Positions 43,095-53,762 of a stretch of 64,000 nt of DNA are shown here, piece by piece. Location: contig NZ_CP178621.1 in the NCBI RefSeq assembly GCF_047302465.1, positions 1,612,001 through 1,676,000 on the forward strand. Reading direction: 5' to 3'. The notes under the pieces are model-generated. The model saw nothing but the letters and a program-made list of their open reading frames with translations. It was not told the DNA's origin and ran no database searches. A program made the position numbers and the translations under genes. The stretch is from JACMRP01 sp047302465. GTDB taxonomy: Bacteria; Bdellovibrionota; Bdellovibrionia; Bdellovibrionales; Bdellovibrionaceae. Numbering within the stretch: position 1 is the first letter of the stretch; every line of letters starts with the position of its first letter.

Positions 43095-46000
43095 ATGAAG
43101 CGTATTTGGGCGCAGATGAAGGTGTGGCTACATAAATTTATCAACATCATTCTAGGTGACATTCAACTGCAGTGGAAAGCTCCGCGCTGGATGGGTAAAG
43201 TTCACGAACATCGAAAAAGAGTCCTTCAAGGTTTAGGTGCTTTGATTGTTGTCGGTGCCGCAGGTTACGGAATCAAATATTACCTGGATTCTCTGCCAAA
43301 ACCTGAATATTGCAAATATGAAATCACGCCACCACCGCCGACGGATCTTGAGAAAAATCTGGTGCACAATTTGGTGATTCGCTTTCAGTGTTCTGCGGCT
43401 CCGGTGAGTTCTTTAGGAAAAACTTTGGTGGAAGCTCCAGAGCTTTCACCAAAAATTTCAGGTTCTTGGAAGTGGGAATCTGATAAACGCCTGGTGTTCA
43501 CACCATCCGGAGACCCAAAGACCGGTGAGTGGCTCATCGGTAAAACCTTTACAGTCTATTTTCCAAAAAAGAAGTTCTTGGCGGATCATATTCTTTTAGA
43601 AAATTACAAGCCTGAGTTCGCAACGGATAAGATCCGTTACTATGTAACTAAAAAAGAATTCTATATCGATCCAACGAATACGAAGATTAAAAAAGCGGTT
43701 TTGAACTTAGGTTTCAATTATCCAATTGATGCTGAAGACTTCAAAAAGCATGTTCAGTTTTACTATAACTCGCGCATGGCTAAGAATCTCGGAAGTGTTG
43801 GTTCGAAGTTCGCGTTCACGGTGTCTTTCAATAAGCTTTTAAACGAAGCTTATTTGACCTCGGATGTGATTCCGGTTCCCGCAGATGAAAGTGTTATGAC
43901 TATCGAGATCGAGAAAGGTTTTAGCTCTACCAAAGCGGGCGAGCCTTCGGATCAAGGGGAAAAACACGAGGTCACGGTTCCTGGACGTTCAGATACGTTT
44001 AAGATTACTTCCGCTCAAGTTACTTTTGCCCGAAATGAACGATACGAACCTGAACAGGTTTTGATTGTGAGTTCGTCTATTGATGCGAAGTCTGCAGATA
44101 TCGCGAAGAACATGAAGGTCTATGTTTTACCGCGATACAAAGACGAGCCTAAGGAAGAAACTAAGAATCGTTACGATTATTGGTCCGTAGGGGATGTTAC
44201 CCAGGCGGTATTGGCCAAATCAAAAGCAGTGACTTTTGAAACAATGCCGACAGAGCAGGAAACTTCCAGAACGCATTCGTTTAAAGTTCAAGTGCCACCT
44301 CGTTATACATTGTACGTAGAAGTCAGAAAAGGCATCCGTGCGTTGGACGAGTATGAGTTGGTTAAGGATTATTTGGAAACTATCAAAGTTCCTGAGTATC
44401 CACGCGAATTGACCATCATGAGTGAAGGTGCGTTGTTATCCTTACGTGGTGAGCAAAAGCTGCCAGTACTTTCTCGCAACGTGAATCAGATCGAGTTGCA
44501 CCTTTATAAGCTTATTCCAGATCAACTCAATCAGCTGATGCGAAATGTGTTTTCTGGCGGACGTGGATTCGCGAAGCCTTATATTTATAGTGAAATGAAG
44601 GACTCTGCATCTGAAGCCTTTGAGGAAACCATTGCGCTTCATCCAGAGAAAGCTGCAAAGACTCATTACTTCTCCGTAGATCTTGGGAAGTACCTTAGCA
44701 AAGGGGTTAAGAAAAAAGGCCTGTTCTATCTTGAAATCAGAGATAAAGATAATCAAAACACTCAAGATAAGCGCTTTGTTCTTCTGACGGATTTAGGGGT
44801 CATCGCTAAGAAAACCGCTCTTAAAACTCACGAAATCTATGTTCAGTCTTTGAGTACCGGCCAACCAGTTGTTGGCGCGACAGTAGAGCTGATGGGTATG
44901 AACGGGATTGCCTTGTTTGAGGTTCAGACCGATGGCAACGGCCACGCGGAATTCCCAGATGTCAGCCAGCTGAAAAATGAGAAAGCACCTTCTGCCTTTG
45001 TGGTTCGTAAAGACGGCGACCTTTCTTTCATTCCATTTGAAAGTTATGAGCGTCAGCTTTCTTATTCGAAATATGAAGTCGGTGGTTTGTATGAACAAGC
45101 GACCAAAGATGAAATCACTTCGATGATTTTCTCGGATCGCAGCCTTTATCGTCCGGGTGAGAAAATCAACTTGGCGTTGATGGCTCGATCTAAAAACGGC
45201 AAAAGATCTTTCAAAGATGTTCCGCTTACTTGGAATCTGACAGATCCGCGCGGGAGTGTTGTTAAGACCGGGAAGATGCTTGCAAGCTCTACAGAGCTTA
45301 AAGACCTGGAACTACAAACCGGAGAGACCTGGTATACAGGCACTTACATTTTCACATTGTCTTTGGTGAAAGACAAAAATCAGCAAGAAGTTATCGGCAA
45401 CACCGAAGTTCGTGTTGAAGAATTCTTACCGGATCAGATGAAGATCAGCTCGCACCTTTCTAAAGAAAAGGCTGAAGGCTGGGTTCATCCAAAAGACTTG
45501 AAGGCTTCAGTTACTCTTAAAAATCTGTTTGGGACTCCGGCTGAAAATCGTCGTATTGAAGCGACGATTACAGTGATGCCGTTCCAACCGCGCTTTACCA
45601 AGTTGAAAGACTACCATTTCGTTTCTTTGAATAAAAAAGACGAAACGGATTTCCATGCACCTTTGAGCGAAGCAGAGACAGATTCAAAAGGCGAAGCTTC
45701 TTATGATCTGGATTTAAATCAATTCAATGCGGGAATGTACCGTTTGCGATTTGAAGCCAAGGGCTTCGATGCGAGTGGCGGACGTTCGGTGGTCTCGGCG
45801 TCGACAGTTCTGATTTCTCCGCTACCTTATCTTGTGGGTCTGAAACCTGATGGTGAGTTGACCTATATTAAGAAGGGCGCAGATAGAAATATTGATTTGT
45901 TGGCCGTTGATTCGGATTTGAAAAATATCGACGTCAAAGACCTCAAACTACAAATCATCGAGCGTCGTTATGTATCTGTGCTGACGCAAAACTCAGACGG

Positions 46001-48989
46001 CACCTATAAGTACCAGTCTGTTTTAAAAGAGATCCCTGGCGAAGAGAAAAAGATGATCGTGACTCAAAAGGGAGCTCGTTACAAGGTTGTGACGAGTGTC
46101 GCGGGTGAGTTCACGTTAGTAGTGAAGAACTCTGGCGGGACTGAGATCAATCGCATGGATTACTCCGTGATGGCGGAAGGTAACTTGGCTCGAAGCCTTG
46201 ATAAGAATGCGGAGCTGCAAGTTGCGCTAAGTAAGGCAGACTACAACCCAGGCGAGGAAATTGAGTTGCAAGTGAAAGCTCCGTATACAGGAGCCGGGCT
46301 TATTACGATTGAAAGAGACCGCGTTTACGCCGCGAAATGGTTTAAGACAAATACAACGACTTCTATTATGCGTATCAAGATTCCAGAGGGACTTGAGGGC
46401 AACGCCTATGTGAATGTTACGTTCCTAAGATCTTTGGATTCGAAAGAGATCTTTACAAGTCCGCTTAGTTATAGTGTCAGTCCTTTTGCGATCAGTCTGG
46501 ACAGTCATCGCACGAAGCTGTCACTGGAAGCGCCTTCTTTGGTGAAGCCAGGACAGAAACTAAAAGTGAAGTACAGCGCCAGCCGCAAAACGCCGATGGT
46601 ACTTTGGGGCGTGGATGAGGGAATTCTTTTGGTGGCTCGTTATAAGGAGCCAAAACCTTTGGATTTCTTCTTTCAGAAAAGAGCCCTGCAAGTAACGACA
46701 TGGCAAATCTTGGATTTGTTATTGCCGGAATTCTCGATTGTGAAAGAAAGTGCGGGCGTCGGTGGTGATGAGGCCGGCGCATTAGGACGCAACTTGAATC
46801 CGTTCAAGCGTAAGTCCAATCCGCCGGTGGTTTTCTGGTCGGGCGTTTTGGATGCAGGACCTGAAGCCAAAGAATTTAGTGTTGATATTCCGGACTACTA
46901 TAACGGCAATATCAAAATCTTCGCAGTGGCCGCAACTGAACAGGCTTACGGCAATGAATCAACCGCAAGTCTGATTCGCGGAGATTTTGTAATTACACCG
47001 ACAGCACCTTTGGCGATTTCGCCGGGTGACGAGTTTGAACTTGGCGTCGGGGTATCGAATCAGGCAAGTGGTACAGGGGATAAAGCTCAAGTTAAAGTTG
47101 AACTTCAATCCAGCGAATACTTCCAAGTATTGGACGAGAGGAATAAGACTGTCACAATCGCGGAAGGCCATGAGGGCGAGCTGATTTATAAAGTAAAAGC
47201 CACAAACAAGTTGGGCTCTGGAAAAATGACTTTGACCGCCTCAGCAGGCGGTAAGAGTGCGAAGTATGCTTTTGATAGCAGCGTACGACCGTCTGTGGTT
47301 TACAAATCCGATGTGAAGTTTGCCATGGTCGAGAAATCTCCGACAGAGATTCCGGTTGAAAGAAAGATGTACCCAGAACTTAAGGTGCAATCTTTAGCAC
47401 TTTCAGGTTCGCCGCTTTCCTTGTTGAAGGGACTTGATCAGTTCTTCGAGGTTTATCCTTATCTGTGCACAGAACAGCTTCTATCGAAGGCGGTTCCGGC
47501 ATTGTTCACCATCAGTGAAAAGAAAAACCAAAAGAAACTAAACGAAGCCTTTGAACAGGCGCTTGAAGTAATTCGTGGGCGTCAAACTTCCGACGGCGGT
47601 TTTGCTCTGTATCCGGGCGGACCGACGAATATGTTGGTTTCAGTCTATGTGCTTCACTATCTGACTGAAGCAAAAGAAAAATCATTGGCGGTTCCTGCGG
47701 ACCTTCTTAAGTACGCTTTAGAGTACGCAAAAAACATCCGCGCTGAGCAACATACAACTTTGCCAGACTTACGTGTGATTTCATACGCTCTTTATCTTCA
47801 GGCCAGAAATGGATTGGTTCCAACCAATCAAATGAACTATCTGAAGAGCTACTTGAATCAGAAGTATAAGAATCAGTGGGAAAAAGACGAAACCGCTATT
47901 TTCTTGGCGGGTCTTTATAAACTTCTGAAGCAGGACGAAGCGGGTGAAAAACTTCTTAAAGGCCTTAAGATGGGTGATGCTATCGAGTCTGACTACAGAT
48001 ACTTCTATGATTCGACGGTGCGGGATGCTCGCTTGTTGATGATCGCGGCAAAACACTACCCACAACTTTTGCCAAGAATGATGGACACACAGTCTTTCAA
48101 AGTATTGATCGCGCCACTTGTGAAACGTCAGTACAATACGTATTCATCGGCCGCACTGTATTTCGGTTTGGGGGCTTTGTCACAAAATGCAGAGCTCAAC
48201 AACAAGCTTGCTTCAGTTATGATCGAAAAGATCGATGGTGCTGGCAAAGCTGAAGCCGTGCGAATGGAGCCAAAAGGTCTTACTGAAATCACAAACTTCA
48301 CGGACGCTGTCACTAAGTTTAAAGTGACTATGCCGGAACCGTTGCCGCTTTTCTATAGCATGACTGAAAATGGTTTTGATGTGGCTCCTCGTACGAGGGA
48401 ACTGAAGTCGGGGATCGAGATTTCTCGTGTTTATTTGGACGACAAAGGTCAGCAACTTTCCTCGGTGAAGCTGGGGGATACGGTCGAAGTGCGTGTTCGT
48501 GTCCGTTCTTTGAATGACAGGTTCTTGCCTCAGGTCGCGATTGTGGATTTGTTCCCCGGCGGTTTTGAATACGTCTTTGAGCAAAAATCCAACACGCAAG
48601 AACCAGAGTCTGCGCCGTCTGAGAACTATGAAAATGGTGAGCCAATGGATTATCACGAGGAAGAGGCGCCGCCGCAAGAAGAGGGCTCTGAAGAGTCTTA
48701 CGAAGGGGCTCGCTCTGAGTGGTTAAAGAGGTTCTTGTTGCCACAAGCGTACGCTCAAATTACTGGACAGCCTAATATCGCACCGATGATGAGCTTCTAT
48801 GCTGATAATCGTGAAGACCGCGTTGTGATTTACACAGCGGTGGACAAAGATCTGCGTGAGTATGTTTACAAACTTAAAGCCGTGAATACTGGACGCTATA
48901 CAGTACCAGGAACATTCGGTGAAGATATGTATGATCGCAGTGTTCGTTACGAAGGAGTTCCTTCTCAGATTAAAATCGAGAAGAGATAG
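43095..48989 (+). CDS. Bacterial alpha-2-macroglobulin with inner-membrane anchor
   Basis: 1964 residues from ATG 43095 (GGGGGA just upstream). A cytoplasmic N-terminal tail and one transmembrane helix (about 45-62, VLQGLGALIVVGAAGYGI) anchor it, instead of the lipobox of E. coli ECAM. MG domains follow, including YRPGEKINL of the MG3-like region. The thioester motif Cys-Thr-Glu-Gln is at 47466-47477 within VYPYLCTEQLLSKA, and a TED helix bundle follows. Such proteins trap proteases in the periplasm. The partner pbpC follows 4 bp later, the usual pairing with peptidoglycan repair. An acidic Glu/Pro-rich insert lies near the C-terminus (48600-48720). Confidence 0.93.
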   Translation: MKRIWAQMKVWLHKFINIILGDIQLQWKAPRWMGKVHEHRKRVLQGLGALIVVGAAGYGIKYYLDSLPKPEYCKYEITPPPPTDLEKNLVHNLVIRFQCSAAPVSSLGKTLVEAPELSPKISGSWKWESDKRLVFTPSGDPKTGEWLIGKTFTVYFPKKKFLADHILLENYKPEFATDKIRYYVTKKEFYIDPTNTKIKKAVLNLGFNYPIDAEDFKKHVQFYYNSRMAKNLGSVGSKFAFTVSFNKLLNEAYLTSDVIPVPADESVMTIEIEKGFSSTKAGEPSDQGEKHEVTVPGRSDTFKITSAQVTFARNERYEPEQVLIVSSSIDAKSADIAKNMKVYVLPRYKDEPKEETKNRYDYWSVGDVTQAVLAKSKAVTFETMPTEQETSRTHSFKVQVPPRYTLYVEVRKGIRALDEYELVKDYLETIKVPEYPRELTIMSEGALLSLRGEQKLPVLSRNVNQIELHLYKLIPDQLNQLMRNVFSGGRGFAKPYIYSEMKDSASEAFEETIALHPEKAAKTHYFSVDLGKYLSKGVKKKGLFYLEIRDKDNQNTQDKRFVLLTDLGVIAKKTALKTHEIYVQSLSTGQPVVGATVELMGMNGIALFEVQTDGNGHAEFPDVSQLKNEKAPSAFVVRKDGDLSFIPFESYERQLSYSKYEVGGLYEQATKDEITSMIFSDRSLYRPGEKINLALMARSKNGKRSFKDVPLTWNLTDPRGSVVKTGKMLASSTELKDLELQTGETWYTGTYIFTLSLVKDKNQQEVIGNTEVRVEEFLPDQMKISSHLSKEKAEGWVHPKDLKASVTLKNLFGTPAENRRIEATITVMPFQPRFTKLKDYHFVSLNKKDETDFHAPLSEAETDSKGEASYDLDLNQFNAGMYRLRFEAKGFDASGGRSVVSASTVLISPLPYLVGLKPDGELTYIKKGADRNIDLLAVDSDLKNIDVKDLKLQIIERRYVSVLTQNSDGTYKYQSVLKEIPGEEKKMIVTQKGARYKVVTSVAGEFTLVVKNSGGTEINRMDYSVMAEGNLARSLDKNAELQVALSKADYNPGEEIELQVKAPYTGAGLITIERDRVYAAKWFKTNTTTSIMRIKIPEGLEGNAYVNVTFLRSLDSKEIFTSPLSYSVSPFAISLDSHRTKLSLEAPSLVKPGQKLKVKYSASRKTPMVLWGVDEGILLVARYKEPKPLDFFFQKRALQVTTWQILDLLLPEFSIVKESAGVGGDEAGALGRNLNPFKRKSNPPVVFWSGVLDAGPEAKEFSVDIPDYYNGNIKIFAVAATEQAYGNESTASLIRGDFVITPTAPLAISPGDEFELGVGVSNQASGTGDKAQVKVELQSSEYFQVLDERNKTVTIAEGHEGELIYKVKATNKLGSGKMTLTASAGGKSAKYAFDSSVRPSVVYKSDVKFAMVEKSPTEIPVERKMYPELKVQSLALSGSPLSLLKGLDQFFEVYPYLCTEQLLSKAVPALFTISEKKNQKKLNEAFEQALEVIRGRQTSDGGFALYPGGPTNMLVSVYVLHYLTEAKEKSLAVPADLLKYALEYAKNIRAEQHTTLPDLRVISYALYLQARNGLVPTNQMNYLKSYLNQKYKNQWEKDETAIFLAGLYKLLKQDEAGEKLLKGLKMGDAIESDYRYFYDSTVRDARLLMIAAKHYPQLLPRMMDTQSFKVLIAPLVKRQYNTYSSAALYFGLGALSQNAELNNKLASVMIEKIDGAGKAEAVRMEPKGLTEITNFTDAVTKFKVTMPEPLPLFYSMTENGFDVAPRTRELKSGIEISRVYLDDKGQQLSSVKLGDTVEVRVRVRSLNDRFLPQVAIVDLFPGGFEYVFEQKSNTQEPESAPSENYENGEPMDYHEEEAPPQEEGSEESYEGARSEWLKRFLLPQAYAQITGQPNIAPMMSFYADNREDRVVIYTAVDKDLREYVYKLKAVNTGRYTVPGTFGEDMYDRSVRYEGVPSQIKIEKR

Positions 48990-48992
48990 TTG

Positions 48993-51323
48993 ATGCAAAA
49001 GAGATGGAAGAAGATCTCTGTGATTGTGATGGTTCTTGTGGGAGCTCTGGGGATATTCAGAGCTTTCAGGCCACCGCTTTTAGAAAGTGCTTCTTTCTCT
49101 AAAGTCGTTTTTGCAAGCCACGGAGAGCTTCTTCGTTTTAGTATTTCCAACGACGATAAATACCGCCTGCCTGCACGCCTTGAAAGTGTTGATCCAAAGC
49201 TTGTTGAAGCCTTCTTACTTCACGAGGATAAGTATTTTTATTGTCACCCTGGTGTGAATCCATTTTCGATGGTGCGAGCGATTTATTCAACGGTGACGGG
49301 GTCAAGAATGGGTGGATCGACCATCACCATGCAGCTCGCAAGATTGCAGGACCGTCTTTATACCAGATCGGTGACCGGAAAGCTGTTGCAGATTCTGAGC
49401 GCCTTTAAGTTGGAGCTTTTGTATTCTAAAAAAGAAATCCTGGAAGCGTATCTGAATCTGACTCCGTTTGGTGGAAACATTGAGGGCGTAGAAGCGGCGT
49501 CGCTTATCTATTATGGAAAGCCTGCCAAAAACCTATCATTGAGTGAAGCTTTGACGTTAGCGGTGATTCCGCAAAGCCCGCAGGTCAGGTCTTTGAATCA
49601 AGAAAGTCCCGCGCGCGTGAGTTTCTTAAAATCCCGCAGTGAGCTTTTTGCTGCTTGGGCAGAAAAACATCCAGGGGATAAAAACCAGTCTTTGGATTTA
49701 GCTCTGCCGATGAGTTCTCAGAAAGTTCACGATTTGCCATTTTTAGCTCCACACTTTGTGGATTTGATGCTGCAGAGATTTCCCGAGAAGTCTGAGCTTG
49801 AAACTACATTGGATCTGGATATTCAAAGAGGCGCCGAGAAAAAACTTAAAGCCTATGTGAGTTCGCTTGCAACTAAGGGTGTGAAAAATGCCGCTTTGAT
49901 GGTTTTGAATATCGAAACCATGGAGATTCAAGCGTTAGTAGGGTCGAGTGATTTTTTTAATGCCGAGATCGAAGGACAGGTGAATGGTGTTGTTGCTAAA
50001 CGCAGCCCGGGTTCGGCACTGAAGCCTTTGCTTTATGCTTTGGCGCTAGATCAGGGATTGATTCATCCACTGACTCTCTTAAAAGATACACCGATGAGCT
50101 TTGCGGGTTATGATCCTGAAAACTTTGATCAGAACTTCCGTGGTCCTCTTTCTGCTACGGACGCTTTGGTCCATAGTCGAAATGTGCCTGCGGTCTATTT
50201 GGATTCTCAGGTAAAATCACCGAGCTTCTATGATTTCTTAAAAGACTTCGGCGTGAGCCAACTGAAGACGGCAAAACATTACGGACTCAGCCTTTCTTTG
50301 GGGGGCGCAGAAGTCAGCATGGAGGAAATGCTGCAACTTTATTCGGTATTGGCTCGTCAGGGTTATCGTCTTCCAGTGCGTTGGTTGAAAGAACAAAAAA
50401 CACCGAGCCACGTCCCGCAATTGATTTCCAAAGAAGCAGCCTTCGTGACTTTAGATATGCTGACCAAGAATCCTCGTCCCGAAGGGCAGGATCTGAATTC
50501 AATTTTGCGAACCTCAATGGATGTCGCTTGGAAGACGGGGACCTCCTTTGGCTTTAGAGATGCATGGGCCGTCGGTGCGTTTGGTCCATTTGTCGTCGGT
50601 GTGTGGCTTGGGAATTTTGACGGTGAAGGAAACCCCGCATTTATCGGAAGAGATCTTGCGGGGCCTTTGTTGTTTCAGATGGTGGATTTATTAAAGCCGC
50701 TTGCTGAAACTTACCCTTTGTGGAAATCAATGTCGGGCTTGGGACTTAAAAAAGTAAAAGTGTGTTCGATCTCGGGGCACTTTCCGGGACCACACTGCCG
50801 CCACCAGCAAGAGACCTGGTTCATTCCGGGGAAGTCGCCGATTTCTACCTGCAATATTCATCGTGAAGTGATGATTTCAAATCTGACCGGGCTTCGTCTT
50901 TGTGCACCTCCGGCAGATCCAAAAATGGTGCGAACGGAAGTGTATGAGTTCTGGCCGACGGATCTTTTGGCGGCGTTTAAGTCCTTTGGGGTGATCAAAA
51001 GAAATCCCCCAAGTTTCGAGCCGAAATGCCGTCTTGCCGAAGGCGGGCTTGAGGGGAATCCTCCACAGATTAACTCTCCAAAAATGGGAGTGGTTTACCA
51101 CCTCGGGGTGCTGACTAAAGATAAAAACGAAATCCCTCTGCAGGCTATTTTAGATAGCGATGTTGAAAAGGTGACTTGGTTTGTAAATAACGAGTTGGTG
51201 GGAGTCAGTGAGGGGCGCAAAGCCCTTTTATGGAAGGCACGCCCCGGTAAATACATTGTTCGAGCCGTCGACGATCTTGGTCGAAGTGATTCCCGGGATC
51301 TTGAGGTACAAATAGCGCGTTAG
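48993..51323 (+). CDS. pbpC: Penicillin-binding protein 1C
   Basis: 776 residues from ATG 48993. One N-terminal membrane helix, then a GT51 glycosyltransferase with catalytic Glu78 in LLHEDKYFYCHPGVNP and GGSTITMQLAR (about 108-118). The transpeptidase domain has S-A-L-K in RSPGSALKP, SRN in LVHSRNVPA and KTGTS near 517. A C-terminal BiPBP_C-like domain (about 690-776) closes it. It makes and crosslinks peptidoglycan and typically partners alpha-2-macroglobulin. Followed 61 bp later by glycosyltransferase genes. Confidence 0.95.
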   Translation: MQKRWKKISVIVMVLVGALGIFRAFRPPLLESASFSKVVFASHGELLRFSISNDDKYRLPARLESVDPKLVEAFLLHEDKYFYCHPGVNPFSMVRAIYSTVTGSRMGGSTITMQLARLQDRLYTRSVTGKLLQILSAFKLELLYSKKEILEAYLNLTPFGGNIEGVEAASLIYYGKPAKNLSLSEALTLAVIPQSPQVRSLNQESPARVSFLKSRSELFAAWAEKHPGDKNQSLDLALPMSSQKVHDLPFLAPHFVDLMLQRFPEKSELETTLDLDIQRGAEKKLKAYVSSLATKGVKNAALMVLNIETMEIQALVGSSDFFNAEIEGQVNGVVAKRSPGSALKPLLYALALDQGLIHPLTLLKDTPMSFAGYDPENFDQNFRGPLSATDALVHSRNVPAVYLDSQVKSPSFYDFLKDFGVSQLKTAKHYGLSLSLGGAEVSMEEMLQLYSVLARQGYRLPVRWLKEQKTPSHVPQLISKEAAFVTLDMLTKNPRPEGQDLNSILRTSMDVAWKTGTSFGFRDAWAVGAFGPFVVGVWLGNFDGEGNPAFIGRDLAGPLLFQMVDLLKPLAETYPLWKSMSGLGLKKVKVCSISGHFPGPHCRHQQETWFIPGKSPISTCNIHREVMISNLTGLRLCAPPADPKMVRTEVYEFWPTDLLAAFKSFGVIKRNPPSFEPKCRLAEGGLEGNPPQINSPKMGVVYHLGVLTKDKNEIPLQAILDSDVEKVTWFVNNELVGVSEGRKALLWKARPGKYIVRAVDDLGRSDSRDLEVQIAR

Positions 51324-51384
51324 GGACTACTTTCCTGCTTGTCTGGTAAAAACACTTAATTTTATCATGGAGTCTGAGGTGTTT

Positions 51385-52401
51385 ATGAACGGACTTCACC
51401 GGGGATCTCCTTTATTGGATGAACAAGTAGCTGCGGGCTTGCGGGGTGATTTCGTGCGGGGGCAAGAAATTGCTGACGAACTCGAGCGAACCACTCCGAA
51501 CTGCCATCGCGCCGGTTTTAACCGCGCCTGGTACGAAATGCGTAAAGGTAAACTTCTTAAAGGGCTTGAGCTCTTAGATTGTGGTCGCTGGGAACGAGCT
51601 TTTGGTGATCAGCCTCTGGCAACGAATAAACCTATTTATCGTAACGAAAATCTTCAAGGCAAACATGTTCTGATTCGTAGCGAGGGTGGCTATGGCGATG
51701 AGATTATCAACGTCCGTTTTGCCGCTGACTTCCATCAGCGTGGTGCTAAAGTCAGCGTTGCTTGTGATAATTCTTTGAAAAGTGTATTCGCGCGTGTTCC
51801 TGGAGTTTCTGCGGTTGTCGGTCATCGTGCGGCTGCGGATGTCTATCATGATTTCTGGGTGCCAGGTATGAGTGCTGCTCGTGTGCTTGAGTATGAGTAT
51901 AAAAATCTCACAGGCGAGGCCTATCTGAACGTAGATCCACTTTATCGTGCTAAGTGGAGTGAGTTCTTTGCAAAATCCTATGACAGTCAAAAGCGCCCGC
52001 GCATTGGTTTGAGGTTTTACGGCAATCCTCAGTTTGAACACGAACAACATCGTCGTTTTCCAAAAGAAGGTCTTATTCAAACTCTTCAAGGTCGTCCTTG
52101 GATCAATCTGCAAAAAGAAGAAACGGATCTAAGAATTGAATCGTGGGAGGATACACTTGCCGTGATTGAGCAGCTGGATTTGGTGATCACTTCATGCACG
52201 AGTGTTGCGCATGTAAGCGCGGCCCTTGGAAAAGAGACCTGGGTTTTGACTCCGATTCTACCGTACTATATCTGGGCTTTGCCGGGTGATACGTCGCCTT
52301 GGTATAAATCTGTGCGTCTTTTCCGTCAGGAACAGTTTGGCGATTGGACATCTGCTTTTAAAGCTGTAGAAAAAGCTCTTCAAGAAAAAGGTCTTGTATG
52401 A
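51385..52401 (+). CDS. GT-B-like glycosyltransferase of the TPR/GT9-GT41 type
   Basis: 338 residues. ATG 51385 is used (GAGG 5 nt upstream); an in-frame ATG at 51367 is possible. A short helical repeat-like N-terminus (AGFNRAWYEMRKGKLLKGLELL) precedes GKHVLIRSEGGYGDEIINVRFAADF. The C-terminal domain has VITSCTSVAHVSAALGKETWVL, the nucleotide-sugar-binding region of TPR-linked and heptosyltransferase-like enzymes. Probably acts on a cell-envelope glycan. It overlaps the GT25 gene by 4 nt. Confidence 0.8.
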   Translation: MNGLHRGSPLLDEQVAAGLRGDFVRGQEIADELERTTPNCHRAGFNRAWYEMRKGKLLKGLELLDCGRWERAFGDQPLATNKPIYRNENLQGKHVLIRSEGGYGDEIINVRFAADFHQRGAKVSVACDNSLKSVFARVPGVSAVVGHRAAADVYHDFWVPGMSAARVLEYEYKNLTGEAYLNVDPLYRAKWSEFFAKSYDSQKRPRIGLRFYGNPQFEHEQHRRFPKEGLIQTLQGRPWINLQKEETDLRIESWEDTLAVIEQLDLVITSCTSVAHVSAALGKETWVLTPILPYYIWALPGDTSPWYKSVRLFRQEQFGDWTSAFKAVEKALQEKGLV

Positions 52402-53081
52402 ATTTGAACGAAACATTGCATAGTAAGTTTAATACTCAGATTGAAAACGCTTACATCATTCGTATTGCGGGTCACTCCGAATCGGAAAACCTGGCTGCTC
52501 GTTGTGCGCAGTCTTGCGAGCAAGTCGGGCAGAACTATCGTTTTTTTGACGCCATTGACGGAACTTCGGGCGGACTTAGAACTCCTGACTCACTCAAAGA
52601 CTGCACATATTTAAAATGGTTGAAGGTCATGGATCATGAGCTTTCCGTAACGGAAGTTGCGTGCGCGCTTTCACACTTTGCACTTTGGGTACGATGTCTT
52701 GAGTTGGATCGCCCCATCGTGATTCTTGAGCATGATGCTGTGATGGTGAAAGCCTATACAGATTTTCAAGCGTACAATCAGATCGTCTATTTAGGTGGAG
52801 CCGAGCAAGTCAAAGGCTGGCCTGTGCTTTCGATTCCACCACATGCGACGTTGAATCCAAACTATCACTTCATTTGCCGAGCTCACGCGTATGCGATTGA
52901 CCCAGCAGTTGCAAAAAATCTAGTAGCCCACGTTATTCGCTACGGAATCCATGAGAGCTTAGACATTATGATGAGAGCGGATATTTTCCCAATTACTCAA
53001 ATGGGCTTCTATGCTTATGACGTAGGTGGGGAAACCACCATTGTCGATCGCAAAAAAGCTCCTAAAGGTGCAGAACGGTAG
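52398..53081 (+). CDS. Glycosyltransferase family 25 protein
   Basis: 227 residues. IENAYIIRIAGHSES near the N-terminus, ACALSHFALWVRCLEL and PIVILEHDAVM (about 92-118) match GT25 lipooligosaccharide galactosyltransferases, including the E-x-D metal-binding-like triad in LEHDA. AYAIDPAVAKNLV is also typical. Acts on envelope polysaccharide; donor and acceptor unknown. Overlaps the GT gene upstream and lies 3 bp before the next gene. Confidence 0.87.
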   Translation: MNLNETLHSKFNTQIENAYIIRIAGHSESENLAARCAQSCEQVGQNYRFFDAIDGTSGGLRTPDSLKDCTYLKWLKVMDHELSVTEVACALSHFALWVRCLELDRPIVILEHDAVMVKAYTDFQAYNQIVYLGGAEQVKGWPVLSIPPHATLNPNYHFICRAHAYAIDPAVAKNLVAHVIRYGIHESLDIMMRADIFPITQMGFYAYDVGGETTIVDRKKAPKGAER

Positions 53082-53084
53082 TAT

Positions 53085-53762
53085 ATGAAAATGCGCAGCT
53101 TAGATAAACTTCAAGATGATGATCAAACACTCAAGCTACGGTTCACGGAAATTTCTTCGGCACTTGTGGATTTATTGTGCATAGAAAATATTAAAACGAA
53201 GGCGTACCGTGATGAGGGGCTTCCGCATTTTTCTGTTTTGAGCACTGCCAAAAAGATCGATGTTATAGACCATCTTGAAGTTTACTATAATTTATGCGCA
53301 GAACATCTCAGCGAAGGACAGGCTTTACGTGACAGCAAGAGGTTTACATGGCGTGCTCTTGTGAAAATGGGTTTGGCGCCATTTTCAGATCTTTTGAACA
53401 GAATCACCGAGGGTGACATTGTAGAGATCTACGGCTGCGACAACACTCAACTCTTTCGCAATCTAGAGTTTTTCGATGTTTGTTCTTACAGCATAGAGGA
53501 ACTTTTTTGTGTCGAATGGTATCGGCTTTTCCAGCGCGATAACAAAATATCTGATCTGATTGGGCAAAAGGTGAAAGAACTTCTGGACTATAAGCATCCT
53601 GAAGGCCTCGAGGGCCCTTTCCCTGAACATATCGTGACCGAGATTTTTTCTGATGAAAAATATCAGTCGAAGGTATTTATGAAGGTCGTGGCACCGCTCT
53701 ATCAGAATAAGCGTATTGCAGCATTTATCTGTATAGAGCGCGGTCATGTTGTTAACAACTAA
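53085..53762 (+). CDS. Cytoplasmic protein of unknown function (PAS-like stretch)
   Basis: 225 residues, no signal peptide or membrane helix. The centre reads FFDVCSYSIEELFCVEWYRLFQRD (split 125-150), which recalls a PAS-domain strand and helix but lacks a clear family match. Start ATG 53085; ATG 53091 is also possible. It directly follows GT25, so it may belong to the same glycan unit. Not recognised. Confidence 0.65.
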   Translation: MKMRSLDKLQDDDQTLKLRFTEISSALVDLLCIENIKTKAYRDEGLPHFSVLSTAKKIDVIDHLEVYYNLCAEHLSEGQALRDSKRFTWRALVKMGLAPFSDLLNRITEGDIVEIYGCDNTQLFRNLEFFDVCSYSIEELFCVEWYRLFQRDNKISDLIGQKVKELLDYKHPEGLEGPFPEHIVTEIFSDEKYQSKVFMKVVAPLYQNKRIAAFICIERGHVVNN

